Program-made: the position numbers and the translations under genes
Assembly: GCA_047621665.1 (NCBI GenBank)
Contig: JBLHMB010000002.1
Span: 1 to 64,000 of the forward strand
DNA from: Actimicrobium sp047621665
Lineage (GTDB): Bacteria; Pseudomonadota; Gammaproteobacteria; Burkholderiales; Burkholderiaceae_D
Direction of reading: 5' to 3'
DNA length: 64,000 bases
The notes under the pieces: model-generated
What the model was told of the DNA's origin: nothing
Databases searched by the model: none
What the model saw: only the letters and a program-made list of their open reading frames with translations
Shown here: positions 1 to 8,309 of the stretch, piece after piece
How positions within the stretch are numbered: position 1 is the first letter of the stretch
Layout: each line of letters starts with the position of its first letter

Positions 1-886
1 CTGCCGCGCGGATGGCCGCGATCGCCGGCAGTCGGGTAAAACTCTTGCGCCAGACGATGACGACGCGGCGCGACGGCACCGGCGGCGCCAGCGGCACGTA
101 GCGCAACAGGCCGTCGGCAGCCTGCATGTCGGGCACCGAGGCGCGCGGCAGGACGGTGATGCCTATCCCTGAGGCGACCATGTGGCGAATGGTTTCCAGC
201 GACGAGCCTTCGAAGGTGCGGGCAATCCCGTCGTTGCCGGTGGCAAAGCGCGACATTTCCGGACAGACTTCCAGCACCTGGTCACGAAAGCAGTGGCCGT
301 TGCCGAGTAACAGCATGTTTTCGGTTTTTAGTTCTTCCGACGAAATGAGGTCGCGACCGGCCCACGGATGATGGGCGGGCAGGGCGACTACGAATGGCTC
401 GTCGTACAGCGCCTGTACCGACATGCCACTGTCATTGAAGGGCAGCGCGACGATGGCGGCGTCGAGTTCGCCCTGGCGCACCATTTCCAGCAGCTTGACG
501 GTAAATTGCTCTTGCAGGATGAGCGGCATTTGCGGCACGGTGGTGATCATGGTCTTGACCAGTGGCGGCAGCAGGTACGGTGCAATTGTGTAGATGATGC
601 CGAGCCGGAACGGACCGGCCAGCGGGTCCTTGTTCTGCTTGGCGATTTCCTTGATCGCTGCGGTTTGTTCGAGCACGTGCTCGGCTTGCGCGACAATCAG
701 CGCGCCCAGCGGCGTCATCGAAATTTCGCTGCCGCCGCGCTCGAAGATGGTTACGCCGAGTTCGTCTTCAAGTTTTTTGATGGCGACCGACAGGGTAGGT
801 TGGGCGACGAAGCAGGATTCGGCGGCGTGGCCGAAGTGCTTTTGGCGGGAGACGGCGACGATGTATTTGAGTTCGGTGAGGGTCAT
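1..886 (-). CDS. oxyR: LysR-family peroxide sensor OxyR (3' end cut by window)
   Basis: Transcription activator of the hydrogen-peroxide response (catalase and peroxiredoxin genes in other bacteria). The reading frame starts at an ATG at 886-884 and stays open to the window edge, giving about 295 residues; a full OxyR is roughly 305-320, so only the last few are missing. The N-terminal helix-turn-helix is clear (MTLTELKYIVAV...), followed by the LysR substrate domain. The redox pair is visible as GHCFRDQVLEVC, and counting from this start the cysteines fall at residues 199 and 208, the same numbers as in E. coli OxyR. This makes the assignment specific rather than just 'LysR'. It lies downstream of recG on the same strand but is separated from it by 708 bases of repeats, so it is probably transcribed alone. 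Confidence 0.93.
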   Translation of the reverse strand, partial: MTLTELKYIVAVSRQKHFGHAAESCFVAQPTLSVAIKKLEDELGVTIFERGGSEISMTPLGALIVAQAEHVLEQTAAIKEIAKQNKDPLAGPFRLGIIYTIAPYLLPPLVKTMITTVPQMPLILQEQFTVKLLEMVRQGELDAAIVALPFNDSGMSVQALYDEPFVVALPAHHPWAGRDLISSEELKTENMLLLGNGHCFRDQVLEVCPEMSRFATGNDGIARTFEGSSLETIRHMVASGIGITVLPRASVPDMQAADGLLRYVPLAPPVPSRRVVIVWRKSFTRLPAIAAIRAA

Positions 887-940
887 GGGGCGGGATGGTG
901 TTGAATTTGGTTTTGCGGTAATCGCGGGTTATCGCGGCTA

Positions 941-1004
941 GCAACCAGGGGCAGAGTTTTTTTTCGCAGGGGTATCGCGAAAATTACTCTGACCCTGCTT
1001 GCGG
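941..1004. repeat. REP-like palindromic unit, copy 1
   Basis: A 64-base unit repeated at 1146-1209 with two differences. It is an imperfect inverted repeat: the left arm carries GGCAGAGT (GGTCAGAGT in copy 2) and the right arm ACTCTGACCCTG, and inside them TTTTCGC on the left faces GCGAAAA on the right. In RNA or single-stranded DNA it would form a long hairpin. Units with the core AGGGTCAGAGT are, as I recall, scattered in many proteobacterial genomes and can be mobilised by RAYT-type transposases; no such transposase is present here. Confidence 0.75.
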
Positions 1005-1030
1005 GTTACAGAGTTCGGTCTATCAAATTG

Positions 1031-1089
1031 CTTTGCTTTGCTTTGCTTTGCTTTGCTTTGCTTTGTTGTTGTTGTTGTTGTTGTTGTTG
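1031..1089. repeat. (CTTTG)7 then (TTG)8 microsatellite
   Basis: Seven CTTTG units (1031-1065) run directly into eight TTG units (1066-1089). The tract lies between the two REP-like units. Length differences between strains by replication slippage are likely. It does not sit inside a credible gene or close to an obvious start codon. Confidence 0.9.
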
Positions 1090-1145
1090 CTCGTGCAGAT
1101 ACTGCTTTCGGTCGGTTTTCCTGTGATTGCGCATCACCGCTGCCA

Positions 1146-1209
1146 GCAACCAGGGTCAGAGTTTTTTTTCGCAGGGTTATCGCGAAAATTACTCTGACCC
1201 TGCTTGCGG
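1146..1209. repeat. REP-like palindromic unit, copy 2
   Basis: Second copy of the 64-base unit at 941-1004, in the same orientation and 205 bases further on. Here the terminal arms are the better match: CAGGGTCAGAGT on the left and ACTCTGACCCTG on the right are exact complements. The central part is an eight-T run, CGC, then a short loop and GCGAAAA. Confidence 0.75.
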
Positions 1210-1302
1210 ATTCGGAGCGCTTAGCATCCAATTTCCGCGCTGGGGTTGCTGATTCCGTAGGCGCTCCGTCATGACCTAGCCGGGGGCGGCCCGGCAGCCG
1301 GG

Positions 1303-1463
1303 CACTTCTTTTTGCTTCGCCAAAAAGAAGTAACCAAGAAAAAGGCGACCGCGAAGCGGCTGCCCTGCGGGTTCCCAAAAGCCGGAGCCAGTCAGGGGGA
1401 GTGCCGCAAACTCGCTTCGCTCAGACATGCGTCCCTCTGATCCCCTGCCTGACTCCGACTTTT
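1303..1463. repeat. Hairpin-rich recurrent intergenic element
   Basis: Two inverted repeats in tandem. CTTCTTTTTG (1305-1314) and CAAAAAGAAG (1321-1330) are perfect 10-base arms around CTTCGC. Further on, 22-base arms at 1377-1398 and 1442-1463 match at 19 of 22 positions around a 43-base loop containing ACTCGCTTCGCTCAGAC. I recognise the first hairpin and the loop wording as sequences recurring between genes in many Burkholderiales, Xanthomonas and Pseudomonas genomes; that recognition is from memory. Function unknown. Confidence 0.6.
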
Positions 1464-1494
1464 GGCAGCTGCTTCAATGCGGGGTACGTCAAGG

Positions 1495-1547
1495 TCAACA
1501 TCAACATCAACATCAACATCAACATCAACATCAACATCAACATCAAC
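1495..1547. repeat. TCAACA hexanucleotide tandem array
   Basis: Eight perfect TCAACA units (1495-1542) plus a partial ninth. It ends about 50 bases past the recG stop codon. A multiple-of-three unit could keep a frame open, but there is no plausible gene here, so it is best treated as a variable-number tandem repeat. Confidence 0.9.
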
Positions 1548-1594
1548 CACCAATGCATTTCAACCAGCGCCGTAGTTTCTCATATCCCCCGCCA

Positions 1595-3757
1595 CTACAC
1601 TTTCAGAAATTCTTCCTTCGCGCCCAGCCATCTGGCCAGATGCCTTTCTACGGTCACGGGATCGTCGCGCAGCAGGTCGATGGCTACGGTGCGGGCTTGC
1701 TCGACCAGCCATTGGTCAGTCTCCAGATCGGCAAAGCGCAGCATCGCCTGCCCCGATTGACGGGCGCCGAGGAATTCGCCCGGTCCGCGGATTTGCAGGT
1801 CGCGGCGGGCGATTTCGAAGCCATCGGTGGTTTCGCGCATCGTGCCTAAACGTTGCTTGGCGACTTGTCCCAGCGGGCTTTGATACAGCAGCAGGCAGAC
1901 GCTGGCGGCGCTGCCGCGTCCGACCCGGCCGCGCAGCTGGTGCAGTTGCGACAAGCCGAAACGCTCGGCATGTTCGATCACCATCAGCGAGGCGTTCGGG
2001 ACATCGACGCCGACTTCAATGACGGTGGTGGCCACCAGTACCTGAATTTCGGCGCGGGTGAAGGCATCCATCACCGCCTGTTTTTCCTGCGGCTTCAGGC
2101 GGCCGTGGACCAGGCCGACCTGCAAGTCGGGCAGGGCCGCCGACAAGGTGGCATGGGTGTCGGTGGCGGTTTGCAATTGCAGCGCTTCGGATTCTTCGAT
2201 CAGCGGACAGACCCAGTACGCCTGACGTCCTTCGGACGCGGCCACATGCACGCGCTCGATGACTTCGTCGCGCCGGTTCTGGTCGATCACACGCGTGACG
2301 ATCGGTGTGCGGCCGGGCGGCAGTTCGTCGATCACCGAGACTTCGAGATCGGCGTAATACGTCATCGCCAGCGTGCGCGGAATCGGGGTGGCCGACATCA
2401 TCAGTTGATGCGGCACGATCTGCGTCGGATCGAGGCCGTCACTCAGGCCGAGGCCTTTATTGCGCAAGGTCAGGCGCTGGCCAACGCCAAAGCGATGCTG
2501 CTCGTCGACGATCACCAGCCCGAGCCGGGCGAACACGACATCATCCTGAATCAGCGCATGGGTACCGATCACCAGCTGCGCGTTGCCGGATTCGATGCGC
2601 TCCTTGGCGGCCAGTTTGGCCTTTTTTTTCAGGCTGCCGGTCAGCCAGACCACCTCGATGCCGAGCGGTTCCAGCCAGCCGGCGATCTTGCGGAAATGCT
2701 GGTCGGCGAGGATTTCGGTTGGTGCCATCAGCACCGCCTGAAAACCGCTGTCGATCGCTTGCGCCGCCGCCAGCGCTGCCACCACGGTCTTGCCGCTACC
2801 GACGTCGCCCTGCAGCAAACGCTGCATCGGGAACGGTGCCTGCAAGTCGTGGCGGATCTGGTCAAGCACGCGTTGTTGTGCGCCGGTCAGCGCAAACGGC
2901 AGCACGCGCTGGAACGCCAGCGACAGCGCACCGATCACCGGCAGCGGCGCTGCACCTTTGGCGCGGCGTGCAACCTGTGCGCGCTTGAGCGACAACTGCT
3001 GCGCCAGCAATTCATCGAATTTCATGCGCACCCAGGCCGGATGCGAGCGGTCTTCGAGCGCGCTTTCATCGACTTCCGGCGGCGGGTTGTGCAACAGTCG
3101 TACCGCAGCTTCGAAGGACATCAGGTCCAGCGCTGCCAGCAGCGCCGGCGCGAGCGTGTCGCGCCAGCTGACGCGCGCCATCGCACTCGTGATCGCCTTG
3201 CGCAAATAGGTTTGCGGCAAGCCGTCGCCGCTCGGATAGACCGGTGTCAGCGCCATCGGCAGCGGCGCGCCTTCGAGCACCATCTTGTAGAGCGGATGCA
3301 CCATTTCCGGCCCGAAAAAGCCGTGGCGCAGTTCGCCGCGTGCGCGCACCCGGTTGCCCTCAGCCATTTGCTTGAGCTGGCTGCCGTAAAAATTCAGGAA
3401 GCGCAGCGTCACTTGGCCGGTCTCGTCGGCCAGCGTGACAACCAGCTGGCGACGCGGCTTGTACTGGACCTCGCAGGCCGTGATCAAGCCCTCGACCTGC
3501 ACCGGCTGGCCGCCCATGAACGAGGCGTCTCGGATGGGCACGATGCGGGTTTCGTCTTCGTAGCGCATCGGCAAATGCAGCACCAGATCCATGTCGGTAC
3601 GCAGACCCAAGCGCGCCAGTTTGGCCTCTGTTTTTTGGGCGTTGGTGATGGGCGTGGCGGGCTTTCGCTTCGCGGCGGGCAGTTCAGGCGTCAAGAGAGT
3701 CGGCTCAGCGTAAAATGGCGGGTTGCGCAGGTTGATGGCGAACCTGCAAACCCGCAA
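1595..3757 (-). CDS. recG: ATP-dependent DNA helicase RecG
   Basis: Superfamily 2 helicase that remodels stalled replication forks and Holliday junctions. The N-terminal wedge/OB region runs to about residue 250, then helicase motifs follow: GDVGSGKTVVAAL (Walker A), VDEQHRFG (the RecG form of the DEAD box), MSATPIPRTLAMTYYADL, and QLRGRVGRG (motif VI). The longest frame is 720 residues; E. coli RecG is 693. There is no ATG before about residue 55, so the start must be non-ATG: TTG at 3757 or TTG at 3694 (699 residues) both fit, and I cannot decide between them. It is divergent from queA, with both promoters squeezed into the short space before 3809. Confidence 0.95.
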   Translation of the reverse strand: MRVCRFAINLRNPPFYAEPTLLTPELPAAKRKPATPITNAQKTEAKLARLGLRTDMDLVLHLPMRYEDETRIVPIRDASFMGGQPVQVEGLITACEVQYKPRRQLVVTLADETGQVTLRFLNFYGSQLKQMAEGNRVRARGELRHGFFGPEMVHPLYKMVLEGAPLPMALTPVYPSGDGLPQTYLRKAITSAMARVSWRDTLAPALLAALDLMSFEAAVRLLHNPPPEVDESALEDRSHPAWVRMKFDELLAQQLSLKRAQVARRAKGAAPLPVIGALSLAFQRVLPFALTGAQQRVLDQIRHDLQAPFPMQRLLQGDVGSGKTVVAALAAAQAIDSGFQAVLMAPTEILADQHFRKIAGWLEPLGIEVVWLTGSLKKKAKLAAKERIESGNAQLVIGTHALIQDDVVFARLGLVIVDEQHRFGVGQRLTLRNKGLGLSDGLDPTQIVPHQLMMSATPIPRTLAMTYYADLEVSVIDELPPGRTPIVTRVIDQNRRDEVIERVHVAASEGRQAYWVCPLIEESEALQLQTATDTHATLSAALPDLQVGLVHGRLKPQEKQAVMDAFTRAEIQVLVATTVIEVGVDVPNASLMVIEHAERFGLSQLHQLRGRVGRGSAASVCLLLYQSPLGQVAKQRLGTMRETTDGFEIARRDLQIRGPGEFLGARQSGQAMLRFADLETDQWLVEQARTVAIDLLRDDPVTVERHLARWLGAKEEFLKV

Positions 3758-3808
3758 CCTTAGCAGTTCTCGAGCCGATTCGTAACCAGCACGCCACTCA
3801 CTCCACGT

Positions 3809-4834
3809 ATGTACTCACTTTCCGATTTTGATTTTGATTTGCCGCAATCACTGATTGCCCAACATCCGCTGGTTCAGCGCAGCGCCTCGCGCTTGCTGCA
3901 ACTGGACGGCGACGCACTCGTCGACCGCCAGTTTGCTGATATTGTCGCGTTGCTCACCCCCGGTGACTTACTGGTATTTAACGATACCCGTGTGCTGAAA
4001 GCCCGTTTTTTTGGTAACAAGCACAGCGGTGGCAAGGTCGAGGTGCTGATCGAACGCGTGCTCGATGCGCGTACCGTGCATGCGCAGATCCGCTCGTCGA
4101 AGTCGCCGGTCGCCGGCAGCATCGTGCGCCTGTCGGACGCCTTCGACGTGACCGTCGGCGCGCGCGCCGGCGAGTTCTTTACGCTGACCTTCCCGTCGGA
4201 TGTGTTCGAACTGATTGAGACCTACGGCCGCCTGCCGCTGCCGCCTTACATCGACCATGCCGCCGACGCCTTCGATGAAACCCGCTACCAGACCGTCTAT
4301 GCCCGCACCCCGGGCGCGGTTGCGGCACCGACTGCCGGACTGCATTTTGATCAGGCTCTGCTCGACCAGCTGACCGAGCACGGCATCCGGTTTGCCTTCG
4401 TCACGCTGCACGTCGGGGCCGGTACGTTCCAGCCGGTGCGCACCGAAGTGCTGGCCGAACACGCGATGCACAGCGAGTGGTACACGCTGCCGGCGGCTAC
4501 CGTCGATGCGGTGCGGGCAACCCGCGCCGCCGGCCGCGACGTGGTCGCGGTCGGCACCACCAGCCTGCGGGCACTGGAGTCGGCCTCGCAAACTGGTGAA
4601 CTGGTCGCCGGCAGCGCCGATACCCGCCTGTTTATCACGCCCGGTTATCGCTTCAAGACGGTGACACGCCTGATCACCAATTTTCATTTACCCAAGTCGA
4701 CCTTGCTGATGCTGGTGTCTGCCTTCGCCGGTTATCCGGCGATTCGCGCCGCGTATGCCCATGCGATTGCGCAGCAGTACCGCTTCTTCAGTTATGGCGA
4801 CGCAATGTTCCTTACCTGTATTGATCATGATTGA
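3809..4834 (+). CDS. queA: tRNA preQ1 ribosyltransferase-isomerase QueA
   Basis: Transfers and rearranges the ribosyl part of S-adenosylmethionine onto preQ1 at position 34 of tRNA, giving epoxyqueuosine. The 341-residue protein has the usual family start (MYSLSDFDFDLPQSLIAQHP) and conserved blocks such as VFNDTRVLKAR, PLPPYI, TPGAVAAPTAGLHF, HVGAGTFQPVR and NFHLPKSTLLMLVSA. The stop codon overlaps the tgt start by eight bases, so QueA and Tgt, which act in succession, are translationally coupled. Confidence 0.97.
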   Translation: MYSLSDFDFDLPQSLIAQHPLVQRSASRLLQLDGDALVDRQFADIVALLTPGDLLVFNDTRVLKARFFGNKHSGGKVEVLIERVLDARTVHAQIRSSKSPVAGSIVRLSDAFDVTVGARAGEFFTLTFPSDVFELIETYGRLPLPPYIDHAADAFDETRYQTVYARTPGAVAAPTAGLHFDQALLDQLTEHGIRFAFVTLHVGAGTFQPVRTEVLAEHAMHSEWYTLPAATVDAVRATRAAGRDVVAVGTTSLRALESASQTGELVAGSADTRLFITPGYRFKTVTRLITNFHLPKSTLLMLVSAFAGYPAIRAAYAHAIAQQYRFFSYGDAMFLTCIDHD

Positions 4835-5954
4835 TTTCAAACTTTTAAAAACTGACGGCCATGCACGACGCGGCCGCATCACCCTCAACCATGGCGTGAT
4901 CGAAACACCGATCTTCATGCCGGTCGGGACCTATGGCTCGGTCAAAGCGATGTCGCCGCTCGAACTGCTGGAGATCAATGCTCAGGTCGTGCTCGGCAAC
5001 ACCTTCCACTTGTGGCTGCGACCCGGCATTGAGGTCATCGCCAAGTTTGGCGGGCTGCATAAATTCATGGGCTGGGACAAACCGATCCTGACCGACTCGG
5101 GCGGCTTTCAGGTTTTCTCGCTGGGCGCGATGCGCAAGATCAGCGAAGAGGGCGTGAAGTTTTCTTCGCCGATCAATGGCGACAAGTTGTTTCTGTCGCC
5201 GGAAATCTCGATGCAGATCCAGCGTGCCCTGAACTCCGACATCGTCATGCAGTTCGATGAATGCACGCCCTATGAAATCGACGGCCGCCCGGCTACCGAT
5301 GCGGAAGCAGCAGCCTCGATGCGCATGTCGCTGCGCTGGGCCAAACGCTCGCACAATGAATTCGTCGAAGGTGAAAACCCGAATGCGCTGTTCGGCATCG
5401 TGCAGGGCGGCATGTTCGAGCACCTGCGCGACGAGTCGCTGGCCGGCTTGAATGAAATCGATTTCGGCGGCATCGCCATCGGTGGCCTGTCGGTCGGCGA
5501 GCCGAAAGAAGACATGATGCGGGTGCTGGCGCATGTCGGTCCCAAGCTGCCGGCTAACAAGCCGCATTACCTGATGGGTGTCGGCACGCCGGAAGATCTG
5601 GTGGCCGGGGTGGCCAACGGCATCGACATGTTCGATTGCGTGATGCCGACCCGCAATGCGCGCAATGGCTGGCTATTCACGCGGTTTGGCGACATCAAGA
5701 TCCGCAACGCCAAGCACAAGGACGATACCCGTCCGCTCGACGAGACCTGCAGTTGCTATGCCTGCCGCAATTTCTCGCGGGCTTACCTGCATCACCTGCA
5801 GCGGACCGGGGAAATTCTTGGTGCGCGGATGAATACCGTGCACAACCTGCATTATTACTTGCAGTTGATGCAGGACATGCGCGACGCGATCGATGCAGGC
5901 ACCTTTCAGGCTTTCGTTGCAGATTTTCATGCGCAGCGTGCACGCGGCACCTGA
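4827..5954 (+). CDS. tgt: tRNA-guanine transglycosylase
   Basis: Swaps guanine 34 of GU(N)-anticodon tRNAs for preQ1. The start is the ATG at 4827, eight bases inside queA (MIDFKLLKTDGHARRG); the frame is open further upstream but the family begins here, giving 375 residues. Catalytic and substrate residues are visible in DSGGFQVFSLG, the nucleophile region FDCVMPTRNARNG, and the zinc site CSCYACRNFSRAYLHH (three Cys and a His). A good promoter for the next gene overlaps its stop codon. Confidence 0.97.
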   Translation: MIDFKLLKTDGHARRGRITLNHGVIETPIFMPVGTYGSVKAMSPLELLEINAQVVLGNTFHLWLRPGIEVIAKFGGLHKFMGWDKPILTDSGGFQVFSLGAMRKISEEGVKFSSPINGDKLFLSPEISMQIQRALNSDIVMQFDECTPYEIDGRPATDAEAAASMRMSLRWAKRSHNEFVEGENPNALFGIVQGGMFEHLRDESLAGLNEIDFGGIAIGGLSVGEPKEDMMRVLAHVGPKLPANKPHYLMGVGTPEDLVAGVANGIDMFDCVMPTRNARNGWLFTRFGDIKIRNAKHKDDTRPLDETCSCYACRNFSRAYLHHLQRTGEILGARMNTVHNLHYYLQLMQDMRDAIDAGTFQAFVADFHAQRARGT

Positions 5955-5978
5955 CACGGGCAAAGCCGATGCTAGAAT
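5951..5978 (+). promoter_or_regulatory. Sigma-70-type promoter for yajC-secDF
   Basis: CTGACA (5951-5956) and TAGAAT (5973-5978) are separated by 16 bases. The -35 box covers the tgt stop codon, so the Sec genes can be transcribed separately from queA-tgt even though they follow closely. Confidence 0.6.
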
Positions 5979-6011
5979 GCCGTTCACTTTACCAAACCCT
6001 TGGAGTACACC

Positions 6012-6341
6012 TTGTTCATTACCAACGCTTACGCGCAAAGCCCTCTGGATGGCCTCGGCCTGAGCAGCAACCTGACCAGTTTCCTGCCTATCATCCTGAT
6101 GTTCGTCGTGCTGTATTTCCTGATGATCCGTCCGCAAATGAAGCGTCAGAAAGAACAGAAATCGATGATGGACGCGCTGGCCAAGGGCGATGAAGTCGTC
6201 ACCTCCGGCGGCATCCTCGGCAAATTGACTAAAGTCACCGACGCCTACCTGACCATCGAGATCGCTGACGGCACCGAAGTGCTGGTACAAAAAGGCGCGG
6301 TGTCGACACTGCTGCCTAAAGGCACGATCAAGTCGCTGTAA
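6012..6341 (+). CDS. yajC: Sec translocase accessory protein YajC
   Basis: Small inner-membrane partner of SecDF. It has one N-terminal membrane helix (LTSFLPIILMFVVLYFLMI) followed by the family motif RPQMKRQKE and a small cytoplasmic domain (GDEVVTSGGILGKLTKV). No ATG is available. The frame opens at TTG 6000, but a GGAG at 6002-6005 stands seven bases before TTG 6012, and starting there gives MFITNAYAQ, typical of betaproteobacterial YajC; I therefore choose 6012 (109 residues). First gene of yajC-secD-secF. Confidence 0.93.
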   Translation: MFITNAYAQSPLDGLGLSSNLTSFLPIILMFVVLYFLMIRPQMKRQKEQKSMMDALAKGDEVVTSGGILGKLTKVTDAYLTIEIADGTEVLVQKGAVSTLLPKGTIKSL

Positions 6342-6350
6342 GTCCTGCAT

Positions 6351-6374
6351 GGCGATGCCTGTGATGGCATCGCC
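6351..6374 (+). other. Perfect hairpin between yajC and secD
   Basis: GGCGATGCC (6351-6359) and GGCATCGCC (6366-6374) flank a six-base loop. No T run follows, so it is not a typical intrinsic terminator; it could protect or partly insulate the yajC message. Inference from sequence only. Confidence 0.45.
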
Positions 6375-6434
6375 GTCGCATCGACCTGTTCCGGCGTCTG
6401 CCGCCCATCCCCGAACGCATTCGAACGCCTAATC

Positions 6435-8309
6435 ATGAATCGCTATCCTCTCTGGAAATACCTGATCATCGGTCTCGCGCTGATCTTTGGCGTGCTCTAC
6501 ACCGTGCCGAACTTCTTTGGCGAATCCCCTGCCGTACAGATCAGCAGTGGCAAAGCCACTTTCAAGCTGGAAGCCGCCGGACTCGCGCGCGTACAGGACA
6601 TCCTGGAAAAAGGTGGCTTGCCATCGACCGGCCTGTATTACGAAGTCACTGGCACGCAAGGCTCGATCCGGGCCCGTTTTGCCGATCCTGATACCCAGTT
6701 CAAGGCCAAAGCCCTGCTGGAAAAAGAACTCAATGCCGATCCGTCGGACCCGACCTATCTGGTCGCCTTCAACTTGCTGCACAACACCCCGCAATGGCTG
6801 CAAAGCCTGCATGCGTTCCCGATGTACCTGGGACTGGACTTGCGTGGCGGCGTGCATTTCCTGATGCAGGTCGATACCCGTGCCATCCTGGCCAAGCGTC
6901 TGCAAGGTTTGCAGAGCGGTGTGCGGACCGAGTTGCGTGACAAGAATATCCGGCACACCGGCATCAGCCGTAACGGCAATGCAGTCGAAGTGTCGTACCG
7001 CGATGTCGCTACCCGTGATGCCTCGAAAGAAATTCTGGCATCGCAAATGCCCGACATCCTGCTCACCGATGGCACCGACCCCGCCAATCCGAAACTGATC
7101 ATCACGCTCAAGGAAGCGGCGCTGAAAACCGCGCAGGATGATGCCGTCAATCAGAACATCGCCACCCTCGGCCGGCGCGTCAATGAACTCGGTGTGGCCG
7201 AGCCGATCATCCAGCGCCAGGGTGCGGACCGCATCGTCGTTCAGTTGCCCGGTGTGCAGGACGTCAGTCGTGCCAAGGACATCATCGGTCGTCAGGCCAC
7301 GCTGGAAGTGCGCATGGTCGATGAAAGCGTCACCCGCGGTACCGAAGAAACGGCGGCCATCCCGTTCAATTCCGAACTGTTCAAGGTCGGTAAAGGCGTA
7401 CCCGTCGTGCTGTACAAGGAGCCCATCATCACCGGCGATTACATCGCCAGCGCCAGCGCCAGTTTTGACCAGAACCAGCAACCGGCTGTGGGTATCGACC
7501 TCAATGGCGATGGCGGTCGCAAGATGCGTGACGCCACCCGTGGCAAGGTCGGCAAATCAATGGCCATCGTGCTGTTCGAAAAAGGCAAGGGCGAAGTCCT
7601 GACCGTGGCGACGATTCGTGACGAACTCGGATCGCGTTTTCAGATTAGCGGCATGGGTTCTCCCGAAGCGGCGGGCGACCTGTCCCTGCTGTTGCGTGCC
7701 GGCTCGCTGGCCGCGCCGATGGACTTCGTTGAAGAACGTACGATCGGTCCGCAACTGGGTGCCGAGAATATCGCCAAGGGTTTCAATTCGACAAAATACG
7801 GCTTCGTTGCGATTGCCATCTTCATGGTGATTTACTACATGCTGTTTGGCGTGTTTAGCGTGTTCGCTCTATCGGTCAACTTGCTGTTGCTGGTGGCGCT
7901 GTTATCGATACTGCAGGCGACGCTGACGCTGCCGGGTATTGCTGCGATTGCACTGACACTCGGTATGGCGATTGATGCCAACGTGCTGATCAATGAACGT
8001 ATCCGTGAAGAACTGCGCAACGGAAACTCTCCGCAAGCCGCTATTTCGATCGGTTTCGATCGTGCCTGGGCCACCATTATTGACTCGAACGTGACGACGA
8101 TGATTGCCGGTCTGGCGTTGCTGATCTTCGGCTCCGGTCCGATTCGCGGTTTCGCTGTCGTGCATTGTCTCGGTATCCTGACGTCAATCTTTTCTTCCGT
8201 GTTCGTCTCGCGTGGTCTCGCCAATCTCTGGTACGGCCGTCAGAAAAAACTCACCAGCCTGTCGATCGGTACGATCTGGAAGCCGGAACCTGCAAAGAAG
8301 GAACTGTAA
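6435..8309 (+). CDS. secD: Protein translocase subunit SecD
   Basis: Inner-membrane RND-type subunit that uses the proton gradient to pull proteins through the SecYEG channel. The 624 residues comprise an N-terminal membrane helix (YLIIGLALIFGVLYTVPNFF), a large periplasmic domain that includes LGLDLRGGVHFLMQVD, and a C-terminal block of membrane helices containing the family stretch GMAIDANVLINERIREEL. Its stop codon overlaps the secF start by one base (TAATG). Confidence 0.97.
   Translation: MNRYPLWKYLIIGLALIFGVLYTVPNFFGESPAVQISSGKATFKLEAAGLARVQDILEKGGLPSTGLYYEVTGTQGSIRARFADPDTQFKAKALLEKELNADPSDPTYLVAFNLLHNTPQWLQSLHAFPMYLGLDLRGGVHFLMQVDTRAILAKRLQGLQSGVRTELRDKNIRHTGISRNGNAVEVSYRDVATRDASKEILASQMPDILLTDGTDPANPKLIITLKEAALKTAQDDAVNQNIATLGRRVNELGVAEPIIQRQGADRIVVQLPGVQDVSRAKDIIGRQATLEVRMVDESVTRGTEETAAIPFNSELFKVGKGVPVVLYKEPIITGDYIASASASFDQNQQPAVGIDLNGDGGRKMRDATRGKVGKSMAIVLFEKGKGEVLTVATIRDELGSRFQISGMGSPEAAGDLSLLLRAGSLAAPMDFVEERTIGPQLGAENIAKGFNSTKYGFVAIAIFMVIYYMLFGVFSVFALSVNLLLLVALLSILQATLTLPGIAAIALTLGMAIDANVLINERIREELRNGNSPQAAISIGFDRAWATIIDSNVTTMIAGLALLIFGSGPIRGFAVVHCLGILTSIFSSVFVSRGLANLWYGRQKKLTSLSIGTIWKPEPAKKEL

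Larger units (their letters stand above)
887..1594. other. Repeat-rich intergenic stretch between oxyR and recG
   Basis: No protein gene is supported in these 708 bases: open frames on both strands are low-complexity translations of short tandem repeats without ribosome binding sites. The stretch contains two copies of a 64-base palindromic unit, a (CTTTG)n(TTG)n tract, a hairpin-rich segment around 1305-1463 and a TCAACA hexamer array, each listed separately. It looks like a landing site for non-coding repeats downstream of recG and upstream of oxyR, and the oxyR promoter should lie near its left end. Confidence 0.7.

Noticed and set aside
938..1378. 146-codon minus-strand frame with Thr and Lys runs
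   Set aside because: Translation of microsatellite and palindromes; no RBS, no homologous features.
1427..1849. Frame containing a His-Gln repeat that could look like a metal-binding protein
   Set aside because: The His-Gln run is only the TCAACA microsatellite read in one frame; the rest is recG antisense.
1853..3763. Very long open frame on the plus strand (636 codons) opposite recG
   Set aside because: It is the antisense shadow of recG: rich in Gln, Arg and His, no family resemblance, no ribosome binding site.
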